Positions 27,401 through 42,400 of a stretch of DNA of 64,000 nt are shown here, in pieces. A model generated the notes under the pieces. That model saw only the letters and a list, made by a program, of their open reading frames with translations. It was not told the origin of the DNA and made no database searches. Location of the stretch: assembly GCA_030620095.1 (NCBI GenBank), contig JAUTXW010002103.1:3344001-3408000 (forward strand). Reading direction: 5' to 3'. The position numbers and the translations under genes were made by a program. How positions within the stretch are numbered: the first letter of the stretch is position 1; each line of letters begins with the position of its first letter. This DNA is from Kuschelorhynchus macadamiae (Eukaryota > Arthropoda > Insecta > Coleoptera > Curculionidae).

Positions 27401-30400
27401 TGATGAGGGTAGAGGCCCAGAAATCATGATCGCAGGAGGGTACCCTGTGACATAATCGAAAGCAATTCTTCTTGTAGACCGTTTTGCACCTGCAGAAATG
27501 ATATGTTTCTGCTATTATACATATATCTTTTCCGGCCAAGAACTTTTGATAAAGATGTGTGAAGATGTTCAATGTTATTGAAGATATATTTTAATATATT
27601 ATTCAAATTCTTTACCACATAATTAAGTACAGTTTAATCTTGAATGGCTGTCAAACTCCACAATTTCGAGTCTTGATGATGACTTCATGTAAATCGAAAA
27701 GATGATTATAATAAAACTTTCAATCATTAACTTAATAGGGCAATAATGACTGATTTTAGCTGATATTTTTAGTATACAGTATTAAAGGTTGGTTAAGTTC
27801 AAAACCAAGTTAAAAGTTTACACACGAACCTACCCTATCAAGCATTGTAGCACATCTCAGATCAGGCAAGAAAGCCTCTTCGAGCAGCCTGTAGAATAAT
27901 TCCTGTGTCTCGATGCCATAAACTCTTTCTAAAAAGAGAACAACTGACTGCTTATGTGGTGGAGTCAGGCCAGAAGGCATATCCGACTTGGGTCTTTCTT
28001 CGCCTTGCGCTGGATTATGAAGAGTGAATTTCAAACTCAGAACTCCCTGAAGATCCTCCAGTGGCACCAAAGATCGAAGGATTGCCCTTGCTCTTAGTGA
28101 TTCATTTTTACCCTAAATAAAAAAATCGAGAATAAAATAAAATACAATCCTATAATATAAAAAGCATTTTCCTTTACTAAACAAGAACATTACATAAAAA
28201 CAAAAACAAAAAAAAACAGAAAATGTAAAAAATCTACAATAGAGAAAAAAATACAAAACCGATGTTACACAAAACATAGTTCTAGTTAAAAGCTGTGCTC
28301 AATCAGAAATTCCTTTAACTTTTTACTAAATTTAGCGACTTTAGAAGACTTTTTTATCAGGTCAAACCAAATTAGAATAGTTGAAACCTGAGTGTAAATC
28401 AGTGATTTTTGATAAAATACAATGAATATGCCTATTATAAGTATGCTTTTGCCTGGTATTATGCGTATGTATATTAAAGTTGACTTGTGATTAATTTTTA
28501 AAATATATCGTAAATGTTTGATCAAATGGACATTATATGATAAATAAATCTCTATATAACACCCAAAAATTTAACGCTATATTTAGATTCCGAAACAGTA
28601 TTTTTAATTTAAATCCAAAATCTTTACTCTGTCTCTGTATATTACGCGTTTCAATAGATCTAGTTGATACTTATAGTTTATCATTAACATATTTTGACTA
28701 AACCATTAGTCAAAACTATTTAATACGTTGGTATCCTTCAGAACGATTCTGTCTGGATCCTTATGAGATATAATAGATGTGTCGTCCGTATACATAAAAA
28801 CATACCCGACAGAAAATGCTTAGGATGATCATTAACATACATCAGAATAAAGAGTGGACCAAGCACACTGCCTTGAGGTATTCCATATCGTAAGTCAAAA
28901 ATATTAGACTTAAAGTTCTCTACTTTCACAAAACTTTTTAGGTCACTTAGAAATAATAAAACCGTCGGCAGCACCATAAATTCCCAATCCGTCGAGTTCA
29001 CTAGACACAAACTGAATAGTTATTGAATCCAATGCACGAGATCAATAAAAAACTAATGCGATAGTGCATTCATTTCTGTATAAATAATCAATAATTAATT
29101 ACATGTAATCGATACTGGCTGTCTCAGTTGATTTATTTCTACCAAAACCATGATGTGATCCAGTGAAAACATTAAGTGATTCCATTAATATACAAGTTTC
29201 ATGTTACAACTCTTTTAAAGATTTTGGTAGAAAAGAAACTCAGTAGAGATATGGGTAATTTTTTATATGACGTTTATCATCTTTTTATATATTGTTGTAA
29301 CTGATGAAAGATTCAAGCTATTTGGGAAAAAATGTATTTGTAATGTAAGGGCTATAAGAAAAATATTACAATATTGTTTTATTAAAAACAATTGTTTGAT
29401 CGTTGACATGCAGTTCTGATATTTTTGTATATATTTCTAGCTAGTATTCTTATTCACTAATTTCTGTAAAGTTCTGGACTTATTTAATGAGGTATTTAAA
29501 ATGTTACTAATGTGAAATTATTTATATTGGTCGTAAAATCGTATGACTATTAGTTTTCCAATTACCCTTTTTAAATCTTTTGAGGTCCAATGAAAATTTA
29601 ATTTTAATTTTTTTACACTCTCTTCCACATCTGGATCAACGCACCACAACACGAAATTCATAAAATCATGATGACTTGTTTATATTGGTATAATCTACAG
29701 TATGATCAGTAAAAGTAGAGTAACTGATAGTAAACCTAGATTAATTTATAGTGAAATAAAATTATGAAATTAATCCTTATGTTGTAAAAGTACTAACCAA
29801 TGAAATAACAGCCGCATCTGGTGCACACCTTCCAAGAAGATCGACCAGTGTACAATAAAAATTCAAAATAGCCGCCCCTGTGTCAATGTAATCTTCATCC
29901 TCGTCACTTTCAGGCAACGGATGTGAGAACTGCTGCAAGTTTACTGTTCCTTCGGCTGACTCTTCCATCATTTTACGCCTGTCTGTTATTCTTTCCGACA
30001 TCTTCAAAAAAAAAGTATAATTTAACAATGAATATCAAATGCAATATACATCAATATATCTTTCATTAAAAGCAGTAATCAGAACAAAGGTTTAAACCAA
30101 ACCCAATCAACAAACATTAGAAAGGTTTAAACCAAAAAATATTTTGTGTACACCGAAGAAAACGGTAAAACTAAAACAAGCGGATCTAAAAACACACACA
30201 CATTAAAATTTTCTGCTGAAACTCAAAAGATTTGTGCGAAAAAAAAATTTTAAACCAGGTTTTTAGAAGTAAGTAAAACTAACTTCAAATAAGACAATCT
30301 CTATTTTGCATACAAATGCTTCAAATATTTACCTTGTTCGCATCTACAATGGCCTTCAATAAGCCCTCGCCTTCACCCCTCAATGCAGGACCAAGACATT

Positions 30401-33400
30401 CGGGTCTACGAATGAGAAGCCGAATTACCAAATTGGCGTTTTCCTCAACGCTCTCTCCATTCACCCACACGCAAAATCTTAGGAAATCTAGATACCTTTC
30501 GCCTTCTACGGGATCCCAGCCCAGATCAGGATATCCCTACAAAATCATAAAGGATGAAAAGAAAATAACAAAAAATATTTTAACAACTAAAAGTATAACT
30601 TAGAACAAAAAGTGTTATATAACAAGGGGTCAATACTCAAGGACTTTGGAGTTATGGCCATTTTGAAACTTACGATTTTTGACAAGTAGGCAACATGGCT
30701 GGAACGCAACACGAATTGTTACTTTAAACGCTAGTACAATTGACCATAGTATTCGATCAGAAATTAGATTTTAAATTTTTTTGTCATCTAATTATTGAAA
30801 AAAACCCAATGAAAAATTATTATTGTGTTATCGGGCTTGAATCTAATTGTGTTTCACATTAATAAACCAACACTTTTGGGTAAATAAAATCTATTAACAA
30901 GAAACAATGTTTAAAATTTTGCACCATACACAATAAGCTAACGAAAACATTTTTAATGTTGAAAATGGACACCATCGAATTTACACAATCGCGGCAACGA
31001 CGAATCAAGTTTTCACAAACTGCTTAGAGAGTGTCCAGATTATTTTGTATTTGCTTCGCTGAGGCATAAATTCGATTGTAAAGAGCGATTCAACAATTTT
31101 ACCACACTAGTAGAAACGCAAAACACTTGGTATAACCAAAAAAAAAAAGTAGATTATTGTTAAACTAACAAAAACATCTCCTATGTACTCAACAGAAAAC
31201 TTACTTGAGAATTATTAGACGATTTTATTTTGTTTTTATTGCAGTTTTAAGAATACAATTTCATTATTATATTATCCAAATAACGGCAAAGTCGAAATTA
31301 TAAGGATTTTTATAAAAATACCATATTTTAAGTTAACGATATCCAATAAACCAAATTTAACAGATTAGATGCCGCTGAAAAGAGAACCTTAAATGCTTTT
31401 TTTAATTAATGTAGTAAATCGTTAATTGTTAAGCTTTTTTTGACTAAAATGAACGGGTCACTTTCACGTTTTAAAATCTTGACATTGTCATGTCTCGTAT
31501 ACTGTATATAGCGAAAGCATTATAATATTTTACCAGTTTTATATTTGAAACTAATCTGTGTTATATAAAGGATTGCGCATATACAGGGTATTTTTTAATT
31601 AATGGCTTAAAATGAAGGACGTAATTTTTTACCTTATTGTAGGACAAAAAGTTCATATGTATATGAATGAATGTAAAAAATTACGTCCTTCATTTTTAGC
31701 CATCAGTATGCAACGCTTTATTGTCATCAACAAGTATGATTTTATCACAGATCTGTCAAATTGCAATGTTGTTGTAGACATAAAGTACCAGTGTAGTGGT
31801 AAATTGAGTAAAATAATGTCACACACATAATAGTTCCAAAAGTTGAGGAGATACTAAGCACGTAATGCCAGATTTATTAAGTACTTGTCAAAATGTAAAA
31901 CTGTAAACGCTCTTCGACTAGTAGGAGGAGGAATTGGAGATAGAAAAAAAATCAAGTCAACCTGTATCAAAGCCAACCTAAGCTTTTTTTAAACAATAAC
32001 GTTATTCTATAAATTCTATGTGCTTCGTGATTTGTGTTTGCCAAGTTTTGTATTTAAAATAATTATTTTATTTCAGATATCGTCTATTTTATACCTTTTC
32101 TACAAGTTCTGTGTTGGACTGCAGGCCACATCGAGACAGGTATATAGCAATTTTCTCCAAGTAATGTTCCCGCAACGCCAAAGCAAGTTCAGTGTTTTCC
32201 ATAAGGGAAGAGTAGGCAACGTCTAAGGGCGTGGATCCTCTTAAACTCGGTCTGGAGAGCAAAATATTGCTGTTGTCCAGGAGAAAATCGAAGTGCTCAA
32301 ACATAGCTTTTTGATTTTGACGACCTGTCCTACAGAAATAGCACAGGAATCGACAGCACGCCACCACCATCTCGTGCGAAGTATCCTGAAACATAATTTA
32401 ATAGATTATAATACTATAAATAAGTTTTTTATACATTATAAATGTATGAAAAAAAAGTCATATTCAATATTCTGATGACATTAACCTACTAAAAAAACAA
32501 ATAAATAACACGCAAAAAAAACATTTTGAAAACAAGCTTTCATTTATAAAATGTACCCGAAATAATACATTTTTTGTGAATATGTCAATGTAGATAATCT
32601 CAAACTATCATAGATCAAGTGAAAGTGGTTCAAAATTAGATTACTAGGTTTGACCCAGAGATAGACAAATAAATGAAATTTAATAAGAGCTCGTAAAAAA
32701 TGCTTACCTTTTCCTTGGCCCCTCCAGCTTCGCCTTCCGGATTTTGTGGCTGAGCACTGGCATCGGACTGGGCCTGAGATCTACGTCCGAGGGTGTTTAT
32801 CATGACAGCCATTACGTTTTCGTGAATCCTTAGTACTCTAATCAAATCGGGATGCTGGAAGAACGTGTGGTTGTTGACTAGTTTCCAAAGCCGTTCTCTC
32901 ATCAGTTCCTCTTCTTCTTGAGACATCTGCACAGGCAATAACGCCCGAATCTGGCTGAGCCCGATCCACATTTCGGCAACGTCGAATTTTGTTTTCGAGT
33001 TTATGATATACGTTTTTTCTAAGGCTCGGATCAGTTCGCCCACAGAGTCGTACTGTCTCACCAAGAGGCTACAGTGATTAAAAAAGATAATTAATTCCAG
33101 TTTCCATTCCACTATAGCTACTTAATAATAATAACAAAAATAATTGTATTTCCTCAATTTGACTGGTGTGCATACAAAATATATAGGTAATTGAAGAAAA
33201 CGTCAAACCAACAATTGTAACACTAATCGGTATAAATAAATATATGCACGTCATAGTAACAATATATAAGAATACAAAAAAACAAGACGCTCAGCATAAA
33301 TAATTTAACTCTAGAACCCCTATACAGTATGATGTATTAAAAAAGAACCACCATTACAAAATTAAAGAAGCTAAGAAATAACACCACGATCCCCAACTTT

Positions 33401-36400
33401 TAAACTTTAATAATTTGCTGCTTGACTTATAATAAACACTGAAAAATCTATAAATTATCCCTCATTTTTTAAAGATAACAATATATTTGATTTAAATAAT
33501 GATTCGACACGCACTTTAATTAACTTTTTTATTAAACTGTTCTTTAGCCGATGGGATTTTTCCTGACACTCTAAAAAAGCACTCATAAAACCTTTACATA
33601 AAAAAAAGGAAAAAATACTTAATAGCAAATTACAGATGCATAGCCTTACTATTTATCTTCACAAATATTTATGAAAAAACTTTTTAAAATCCGTTTAAAA
33701 AACTTCATCATCCTTGATAAGATCATCCATCCCAACCAATTTGGATTTCATAAAAATGTGAGCACACAGAATGCAGTCCTTCATTTGCAAAATTTAATTA
33801 TTCACGTTAAAGACAAACAAAAAACTGCTTGCTTGCTTTTGACATGGTCAATCATGAGCTTCTTTTAAATAAGCTGTCAGCCTAGTATAGGATACGAGGT
33901 CCTGCTTTAAACTGGGTGTGCACATATTTAAGCAACAGAGCTCAAGAGGTGGTTCTGACAGTGGATGCAGTTAAGTACAATTCAAGAGAGAAAATAGTAT
34001 ACAAAGGCGTCCCCAAAGGGAGTATTCTGGGCCTAAGGTTGTTTTTACTGTTTGTGAATGACCTCTTCTATGGTGTAGACAGTTCAGTGAAAGATACGTC
34101 TTTTTGCCGACGACTTGTTGTTGGCTTAAGCCATCCTAATAAATTGAGTGGGCAGGCTCACACAGCTGTAGATTACATGCAACACTACTGTGGTGAGAAT
34201 GGCATTGCTTTGAATAATGTGAAGACTGATGGGGCAGTTTTTAGTATATAAGAACTCAATTACAGCCTCTTAGTGAGATCTGAAAGCAAACGTATTAGTC
34301 AAAGTGCCGTGGTTAAGTTCTTAGGACTCTACATGGGGAAATTACACCTTTCAAAAAATTATCATTGCATTGTACTCTGGAGGTTAAGAAACTTTGTAAG
34401 TATGCATGTATGGGTGCAACTTCTAGGTCTGGAATAGCTAGTCGCAATTCTGTTCGGGTCTGGGTTAGTTTTAGTTTTAGTTCTTTTTTGTAATGTGATG
34501 TTAATGAATTGTGTATAATTATTGATTGTAAAAGATTTATTTTAACATTTACATTCTTGACTATTTTCCAATGCTTTGCTGTCTTATGCAAATAAAGATT
34601 ATTCTATTATATTCTACATATATAAAAATATGTTTTCTTTCACATTTGTGGATAAAACGAAAAATTCATTGGGGAATTTCTTGTGCTTTGCAGATTGGTT
34701 TTACCCAATTATCTTGAAGTTCCCTCATAGGGAATTCCTTTTTTTCTCTAGAAATGTAAAAGATAACATTTATTATAATGTTTTTACACAACAAATTTAC
34801 GAACATACTGGATTCGTACCAATATTTACCTACTTATGTCACCCTTGATAAAACTGAATGTATTTTGTTTTTTTTTCCTTTTTAAAATATAACATTGTTT
34901 TTTTTTGCACTTTTGGAAACCTGGTTTGAATATTCTATTTTATTTCTCTAAAGAAAAAGAAAATAGGTAAATTTAGTTATACTTTTTGTGGTTAATACTT
35001 ATCCTTTATTTCAAGAACATTAAATGTAATAAATGATAAGCCTGCATAATAATGTAATTTCTCTGGATTTAAACAAAAAAATATTTTTAATTTAATTGTT
35101 TTTAAAATTGTATTCTCTTCTTTATAAATGGTATAATTTATTAAGTGTTTGATTTTGAGAATTCGGACTGAAACTACGCCCTAATATACTATTTTCGAAA
35201 ATTCAGCAGGACACCTTATATATGAAAAATAATAAAATAAAATTCTTCATTAATGATATGTTATAGATGAATTCTGTTATTTTATCTAAACTTTTAAAAA
35301 ATTTATATTGAACAAACCCGTATCACATTCGAGTGTAAGTTGAAGTGAGTTGAAGAAATATAATATCAATATAAAATGCAGTGTCATTCACTTAAATAGT
35401 TTGCTTAAGCTAAGCGCTCTAATAAAAAAAAACTGAAACGTAAAAGATTAATTTTAGTCACGGTTCTAGCAACTTGGTGACACATGACACTCTAAAAATC
35501 ATAAAATACCAAATAATTTTTGAACCGGTGAATTTTAGACAATATCATTTTGCTTTCAAAGTTTGGCAATGGTGTCCTCTCTCTATATAAAGCAGCCGAT
35601 TTCTAAAGAAATATTTTTAAGCCAATAAAGCTTTGAAAAAGAAAATAATAGCTTAAACTAACAAAATAGACATAAGTTATGTTACCTAAACATTTCCTGT
35701 ACAAGATTTGGCATCTCGATTTGTGCTTCTTCAGCCCATCTTACAATGGTGCTAATTAACACTTTTCTAAACACTTCTTCTGGAGTCTTTTTTTCGGGTT
35801 CTACAATAAAAGCTTGGATTAGTTTTAATAAATAGGATGTATGTTTAAACACAAGTTAATATTAGGTATTAGAATTAACTTCTTGCATGATTAACTACTT
35901 TTTTTGTAATTTGCCTGTACTGTATTTTTTATCTATGAGCAGACCACTATGTACTAGGCACCGTTGCTACTTTAAGTCTTGCAGATTAGAAGAAATTGGT
36001 CTTTGCATTTGAACGGAAAGATGCATGTAGGACGATGCTCGTGTCCCTGGCAGGAATGATAAAGGAGGTCATAATGGATAATAATTCATCAGAATAGAAT
36101 CCGTGGTAGTATCTATAAAACAGAGATAAGCGCCCACCATTCCATGATGTTCTACTGATAAAAGCTTCCTTGTGATGTTTGGATCATCAATCAGGTGAAA
36201 AGCTCTTGTTTGAGCAGTGTCAAGGATATTGAGGATTGAAGGAGAGGCTGTGCGAGCATTTTCTGAGCTCGGAAAAGAAAACAAAATTTCTTCTCGGCTG
36301 CTGTGGCAATTGAGGTGATATGATCATACTAGCGAAGATGTGGGGATGCAGTCTGTATATATAAAAGGTCAAATAAAGGAGCGGAATACTTATTTTTTAG

Positions 36401-36991
36401 TGAAGCTTTCCGGATTAATTTTCTCTCTTCCTCAGGACTACAAATAAAACTACAATAATTTCAAAGTTAGAAACAAATTAATTAATTCCAATAAATATGA
36501 ACTCACCAATGTGGGTTTGCTTTAAATCAATAACATTCCATGAATGAGTCATTCATTTAGTTGCAACAAACCATCATTCTTTTAATTTAAAATTTTTAAA
36601 AATACATATGTGGGTTTGCTTTAAATCAATAACATTCCATGAATGAGTCATTCATTTAGTTGCAACAAACCATCATTCTTTTAATTTAAAATTTTTAAAA
36701 ATACATATTCTATCTTGAAAATTAAAATTAAAAACTTTTAAAAAGATGTCCATGATGGGACTTTATTTTGTTTAGTGGCAAATACGTTTTTCGAGAATTT
36801 TTGAACATGAATGTGGAGGGGGCGTGAATAAAGAGATAGAAATATTATTTTAACATGAAGAAAGGAGTAGAGAGAATATAATGATTAATAGCCTGAACAC
36901 ATAACAACAGAAGGATGACACGTTGCATATCTTACAGTGGTGTATACAATGCTCAACCTAATTCAATCAATTATACAAACATATGTATAGA

Positions 36992-37053
<62 letters not shown>

Positions 37054-39421
37054 GGTGATTCATGAGGAAATGTCAATACTTCAGGTACATATTCAGGATC
37101 AAAAATAAACATAAAAGTCTATATAAATAAGTGTCCGCAAGGCCTTAGTTCTCGAGATACAGGGTGTTAAAGTTTTTATTTAATTTTCCTATTTTTTAAA
37201 TAAAATCTATGATAATGTAAATAATGGAGTGAAAATTGATATACGGGGGTTTTTTGGTATGACAAATTCGAATCTAGTATTAGTATTGCTCTTACTTGTA
37301 GGGGGCGCCACCTACATGTCTTTCTACTTCTTCGAACAATCACAACTTTTTGGTAAAGTCTTCTATTACATTTTTGAGCAAAACAAATTATTCCCTTGCC
37401 ATTTCTACGTAAAAAAGGTATACCTGTTAAAAGTGGATACGAGCAACCGTTTTCGAGATATTTGGATTTAAAACAGTTTCGGCGCATGTGATTTTTTTTA
37501 TCAAATTCACAAGTATGCATGTATTGTAAAAAAATAGAAGTGTGCCTTGCCTGACAGAACAACTGCTGGTTGGTGTTCTCATCGTTTTTCCTGCATCCTT
37601 TAGCAATAGTAATGTCAGTTAATAATAAGATCAAATTTTGTCACTGTCAATTTCTGTTCATAACTTTTATTATCTGGCAATAATCATTTAAGAAACTTTA
37701 GATTTAAATACATTATGCCTGTGATATTCTCGCATCGTGAATATGCAGATATGATATTCGTCTATGGCTTCTGCAATGGGGTCGCAATTCAAGCAGTCGC
37801 GGAGTACCAGCGTCGTTTTCCAGATAGAAGGGTGCCAGATAGAAGAGTTTTTCAACAAGTTTTCACTACTGCTGGAGAATCTGGGATGTTTCCAAGTGCA
37901 AAATTTGTATCTGAAAGGGAATCGGGACCCAACGTTGAAGTAGAAGAGGCTATACTCAATGCCGGCGAAAATGATCCAAGCATAAGCACTAGGCGGATTG
38001 CAAATACTTATCAAATTACACAATCGTCTGCTTGGAAAAATCTTCACATTAATTATTTATACCCATTTCATTTACAACAGGTTCAACATTTGCAGGAGGG
38101 TGATTTTGAGTTGAGAATGCAATTCTGTAACTGGATTAATGAAGATCGAAGGTTGTATAGGTATGTTTTGTTCACTGATGAAGCACAATTCACGCGTGAT
38201 GGTATAATCTTCACTATGAACACCGGTGGTCCTATGAAAATCCTCACGCTACAGTAGAACATAATTTCCAACATAAATTTAGCATTAATGTGTGGTGTGG
38301 AACGTTAAATGGTCATTTAATTGGTCCATTTATAATCGACGGTAGTCTTACAGGAGAAAAATATTTAAACTTTCTTGAAAATCACTTGCGAAATCTATTA
38401 GAAGATAAGTTAAGTTAAGTTCCCCTTAATGTAAGACAAAACATGTATTTGCAGCATGATGGAGCCCCTGCACACTACAGTTTACTTGTAAGAGATTTTT
38501 TAAACCAAAACTTTCCAAACGATGGATTGGTCGGGGAGGTCCGTTTAATTGGCCACCTAGATCGCCAGACCTTAATCCTTTGGATTATTGTATTTGGGGA
38601 TGGTTCAAATCACTGGTATATTCCACTAAAGTAAATACAAGAGAAGCATTATTGGATCGGATAACAAACGCAGCACAAACACTAAGAAATGCGCCCGAAT
38701 GTATCCACAGAGCAACCCGAGCTATACACCATAGAGCTGACCTGTGCTTAGAAGCAAATGGTGGAATTTTTGAAAATTATAAAACGTAACCTAGATTTTA
38801 TTAAAAACAACTTAATAATAACAATTTTAATAAAAATTAAATACCTTTTGTTTAGTTTATGTCTGAGGCACTGAATACACACCTTAAAAAAATGTGTTAG
38901 TCTTTCATTTCAAAGCTTTTGTGCCAAAATGCGTTTAAATTTGGACAAAATAACAAACTTTTAAAATTTTGCGATAAAAAATTACATGCGCCGAAATTGT
39001 TTTAAATCCAAATATGTCGAAAACGGTTGCTCGTATCCACTTTTAACAGGTATACCTTTTTGACGTAGAAATGGCAAGGGAATAATTTTGTTTTACTCAA
39101 AAATGTAATACAAGACTGTACCATAAAGTTGTGATTGTTCGAAGGAGTAGAAAGACATGTAGGTGGCGCCCCCTACAAGTAAGAGCAATACTAATATTAG
39201 ATTCGAATTTGTCATATCAAAAAACCTCCGTATATCAATTTTCACTCCATTATTTACATTATCATAGATTTTATTTAAAAAATAGGAAAATTAAATAAAA
39301 ACTTTAACACCCCGTATCTCGACAACTAAGGCCTTGCGGACACTTATTTATATAGACTTTTATGTTAATTTTTTGGTCCTGAATATGTACCTGAAGTATT
39401 GACATTTCCTCATGAATCACC

Positions 39422-39475
<54 letters not shown>

Positions 39476-42400
39476 ATAATAATTATTGTAATTAATTAGT
39501 CGGTTTCTAAATTGTTTATTTTGAAATTATTTGTAGAAAGTCCTGAGGAATATATTTAAAATATTATTTTATACAGGGTGTTACAAATTCGAAGATATTG
39601 CATCGAATCCTAAAAGGGATACGAAGTTGGTTAAATTAGGGCAAAGTGGAAAATTTGGTGTCGAATAATATGTCGTTGAGAAAATTAAAAAATTCCGACT
39701 ATCCTCATTATCTTTATTTTTTTCAGACTGCATTGAATGGATATTACAAAATAAATTTTACATCTTCATAGCCACTTTTCCTACTCTATAAGACAATATT
39801 CTCAGATTTGAAATTAAAAGGAAAATGAGGAGGATCACAGATAAAATTTAAAAAATCTGTAACGTCTTTACTGAAAAGAAAGACTTAGTATAATTTACAA
39901 GAATTTTATAATGATAACTAACAATCTTATCGTTACATTCTTTCATGATCATATAATGTTTTGGCCTTAATTTTTAATATATTGAGTTTTTGTTTATTAC
40001 GTAATGCTTTGTCAATAAAAATACTATGATATTTATGATAATAAAGTATGTTTTGAATTTGAATATCATTATTTATATATTGCCTACACTTTTTATATCT
40101 TTTACATTTGTACCCTTTTAACTAACAATTGTGAAATTCGATTCAAAAAACGCATATTTAACTTTTTTAATTTAAATATGTACCTACCTGGTTCCGGTTT
40201 TGTTTCTTCTTCTAATTCTTTCACAGCGTTAATTATGTTGTACAGTTTCTTTAATGGTCCTTTTTTAACCTGGTCGTCAGGATTTTCTTCGTCTTCCGGA
40301 GCCTGCAGGGCCTGTAACGACACGTGGATCATAAGATGGCTGTGAAAATTATTCATTCTTTCGCATAAATCATCACCTACAGGACAGTTTTCTTTTTCTT
40401 CTTCTTCCATGTTTTTAAAACCTGTAAATCATTTCCAAATTAAAATATTTCATTGAGTAAGAGAAAATATTTGTTAATATTGGTTTTGGTTATCTCTAAT
40501 TCGTCAAAAACCGAATTATGAGGGTTAAATTGGTATACTATTTAACTAGTCTAAAAATAATAATTATTATTTTATACACAAAAATCAAAAGGTGAATTAA
40601 AAAACAATGGATGTGTACTACTTAACTACTACTTAAAAAAAAGAAGGGACGAATTAAATAAACTACAAAGAGAAAATAAACTTTAAAATCAAATTACAAA
40701 CGCTAATCTTATCTTACTTACGCCGAATAATAATGAAGGAAGTACAGCATTTAGAACATGTAAAAATAATTTAATTACCACCAAAAGTTTTATTGTATAT
40801 CCAAATATACCATTTACAAAGTGAGTAGGGCGATACTACTTAAAAAGCTATATGTATATTAATACTACGGGAAGTTTTCTACAATACTGACGTTGTGCAA
40901 AATATTTTAAAATAAAATGTGGTTTAATACGTCCTAAGTATTGTATAAATAAAAACGCTACATAAAAAATCTGAGAAAAAACATAGCGTTCTGCTACAAA
41001 AACGCAAAAACTATTTTATTTATATCAAATATTTTATGTTTAAGGAGATAAGCATGCCATATTGTTTAATTGTTGTTTTTAGCATATTGCATAAAAAAAA
41101 CATTAGTTCTATACTTTAGTTCCAAGCTCAAAAATACTGTCAATACGGTTAACAATATTTAAAATGTCAGGGTGGAAACAACAAAAATATAATATACAGG
41201 GTGTCTTCAGATACCACCAATATAATTTTTGAGAAAAAACAGTTTTGTTATACAGGGAGCTCATCAAACACCGGCAAGAAAGAAGTTTGCCTGTTGTTCG
41301 TGTGTTTATGACATTTTTAGCCTGTCAATTTTCTGGGTAGGATTCTTAAGGAACTTGTTATTAGTACGCATTTTCTTCAGTGTGACATTGCCGCAGAATT
41401 TCAAAAACCAAGGTTTATTGTTGGGATGTTTCGAAGAAGCGGAATTGCCAGATCGTACGTGGTGGCATGGATTCTACAACTCCCAGTTGTCTGGGACACG
41501 AAGAAGAAATTAGACCATGGTCAGAGGAAACCAGGGTAGCGGAAACGGGAAATTAATAAAGGAAATTAACCTTAGCACAACAGAATGTTGCAAAGCTTAC
41601 TGTAGGAATTGCCTGAGGGAGAGTGGTTGATACAAGTGAACAGTGTAGAAAGTTTTTTGTTCAAACCACAGGTATTGGTGAGTGAGAAATTACATTTCGG
41701 TTGTACGGAACCCTTTGATTGTCTCTCACCCGGAGAGGTATTTAGACTTTTATTTTAAGATCATTATTCCTTATGTGATATTACTCAACTTGGGTAAAAT
41801 AAAGAAGAGGGAAAAAATTAAATTAATATATTAGAAAGAAAGGGAAAAAAGGTAAGGAAAACCGGTAACGCTGGAAACGTCAGTAAATACTTTACCAGTC
41901 CTTGAAATATATATGTGGGGTGGTACCTCCTCAGGTGAGAGAGGGTTCTTAGCAATTTTGAATTATCAAATTCCCTGACTTTTCCAGGTTTTTCCTGACA
42001 ATTTCACGGAAATTCCGGGTCATATTGTGAGAATTTATATTTCTTATAAAAAAGAGCCAACAAACATAATAAAACTAAACTGAAATGTAATTGTGTAAGA
42101 AATAAAGTAGTAAAGAAAATGTTATAGTAATAGAGCAATCAGGGTTATTTTAACTGGAAGATGTATACATTTTGAAACGGATATTCCATCCTATTTAGAA
42201 TTAAGTACAAAAATGCAGTTATACAAAGCATTTATAAATAAAAAATTAATATATACTTGCGAAATATCATTATTAAAAATTAAATTTAAAAGGCTTATAG
42301 AAAAAATAGAAAATAAGTATTTTAAATTTTTCGTCTCAGTTCCGATATTTCCAGTCCCATGGGTGCTGCTTTCTTTACTCGGTTTCTCTTAATTTTCTAA

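Noticed and set aside
37715..38257. Possible intact transposase
   Set aside because: It stops after the first catalytic Asp; the other two lie in different frames, with at least three breaks overall.
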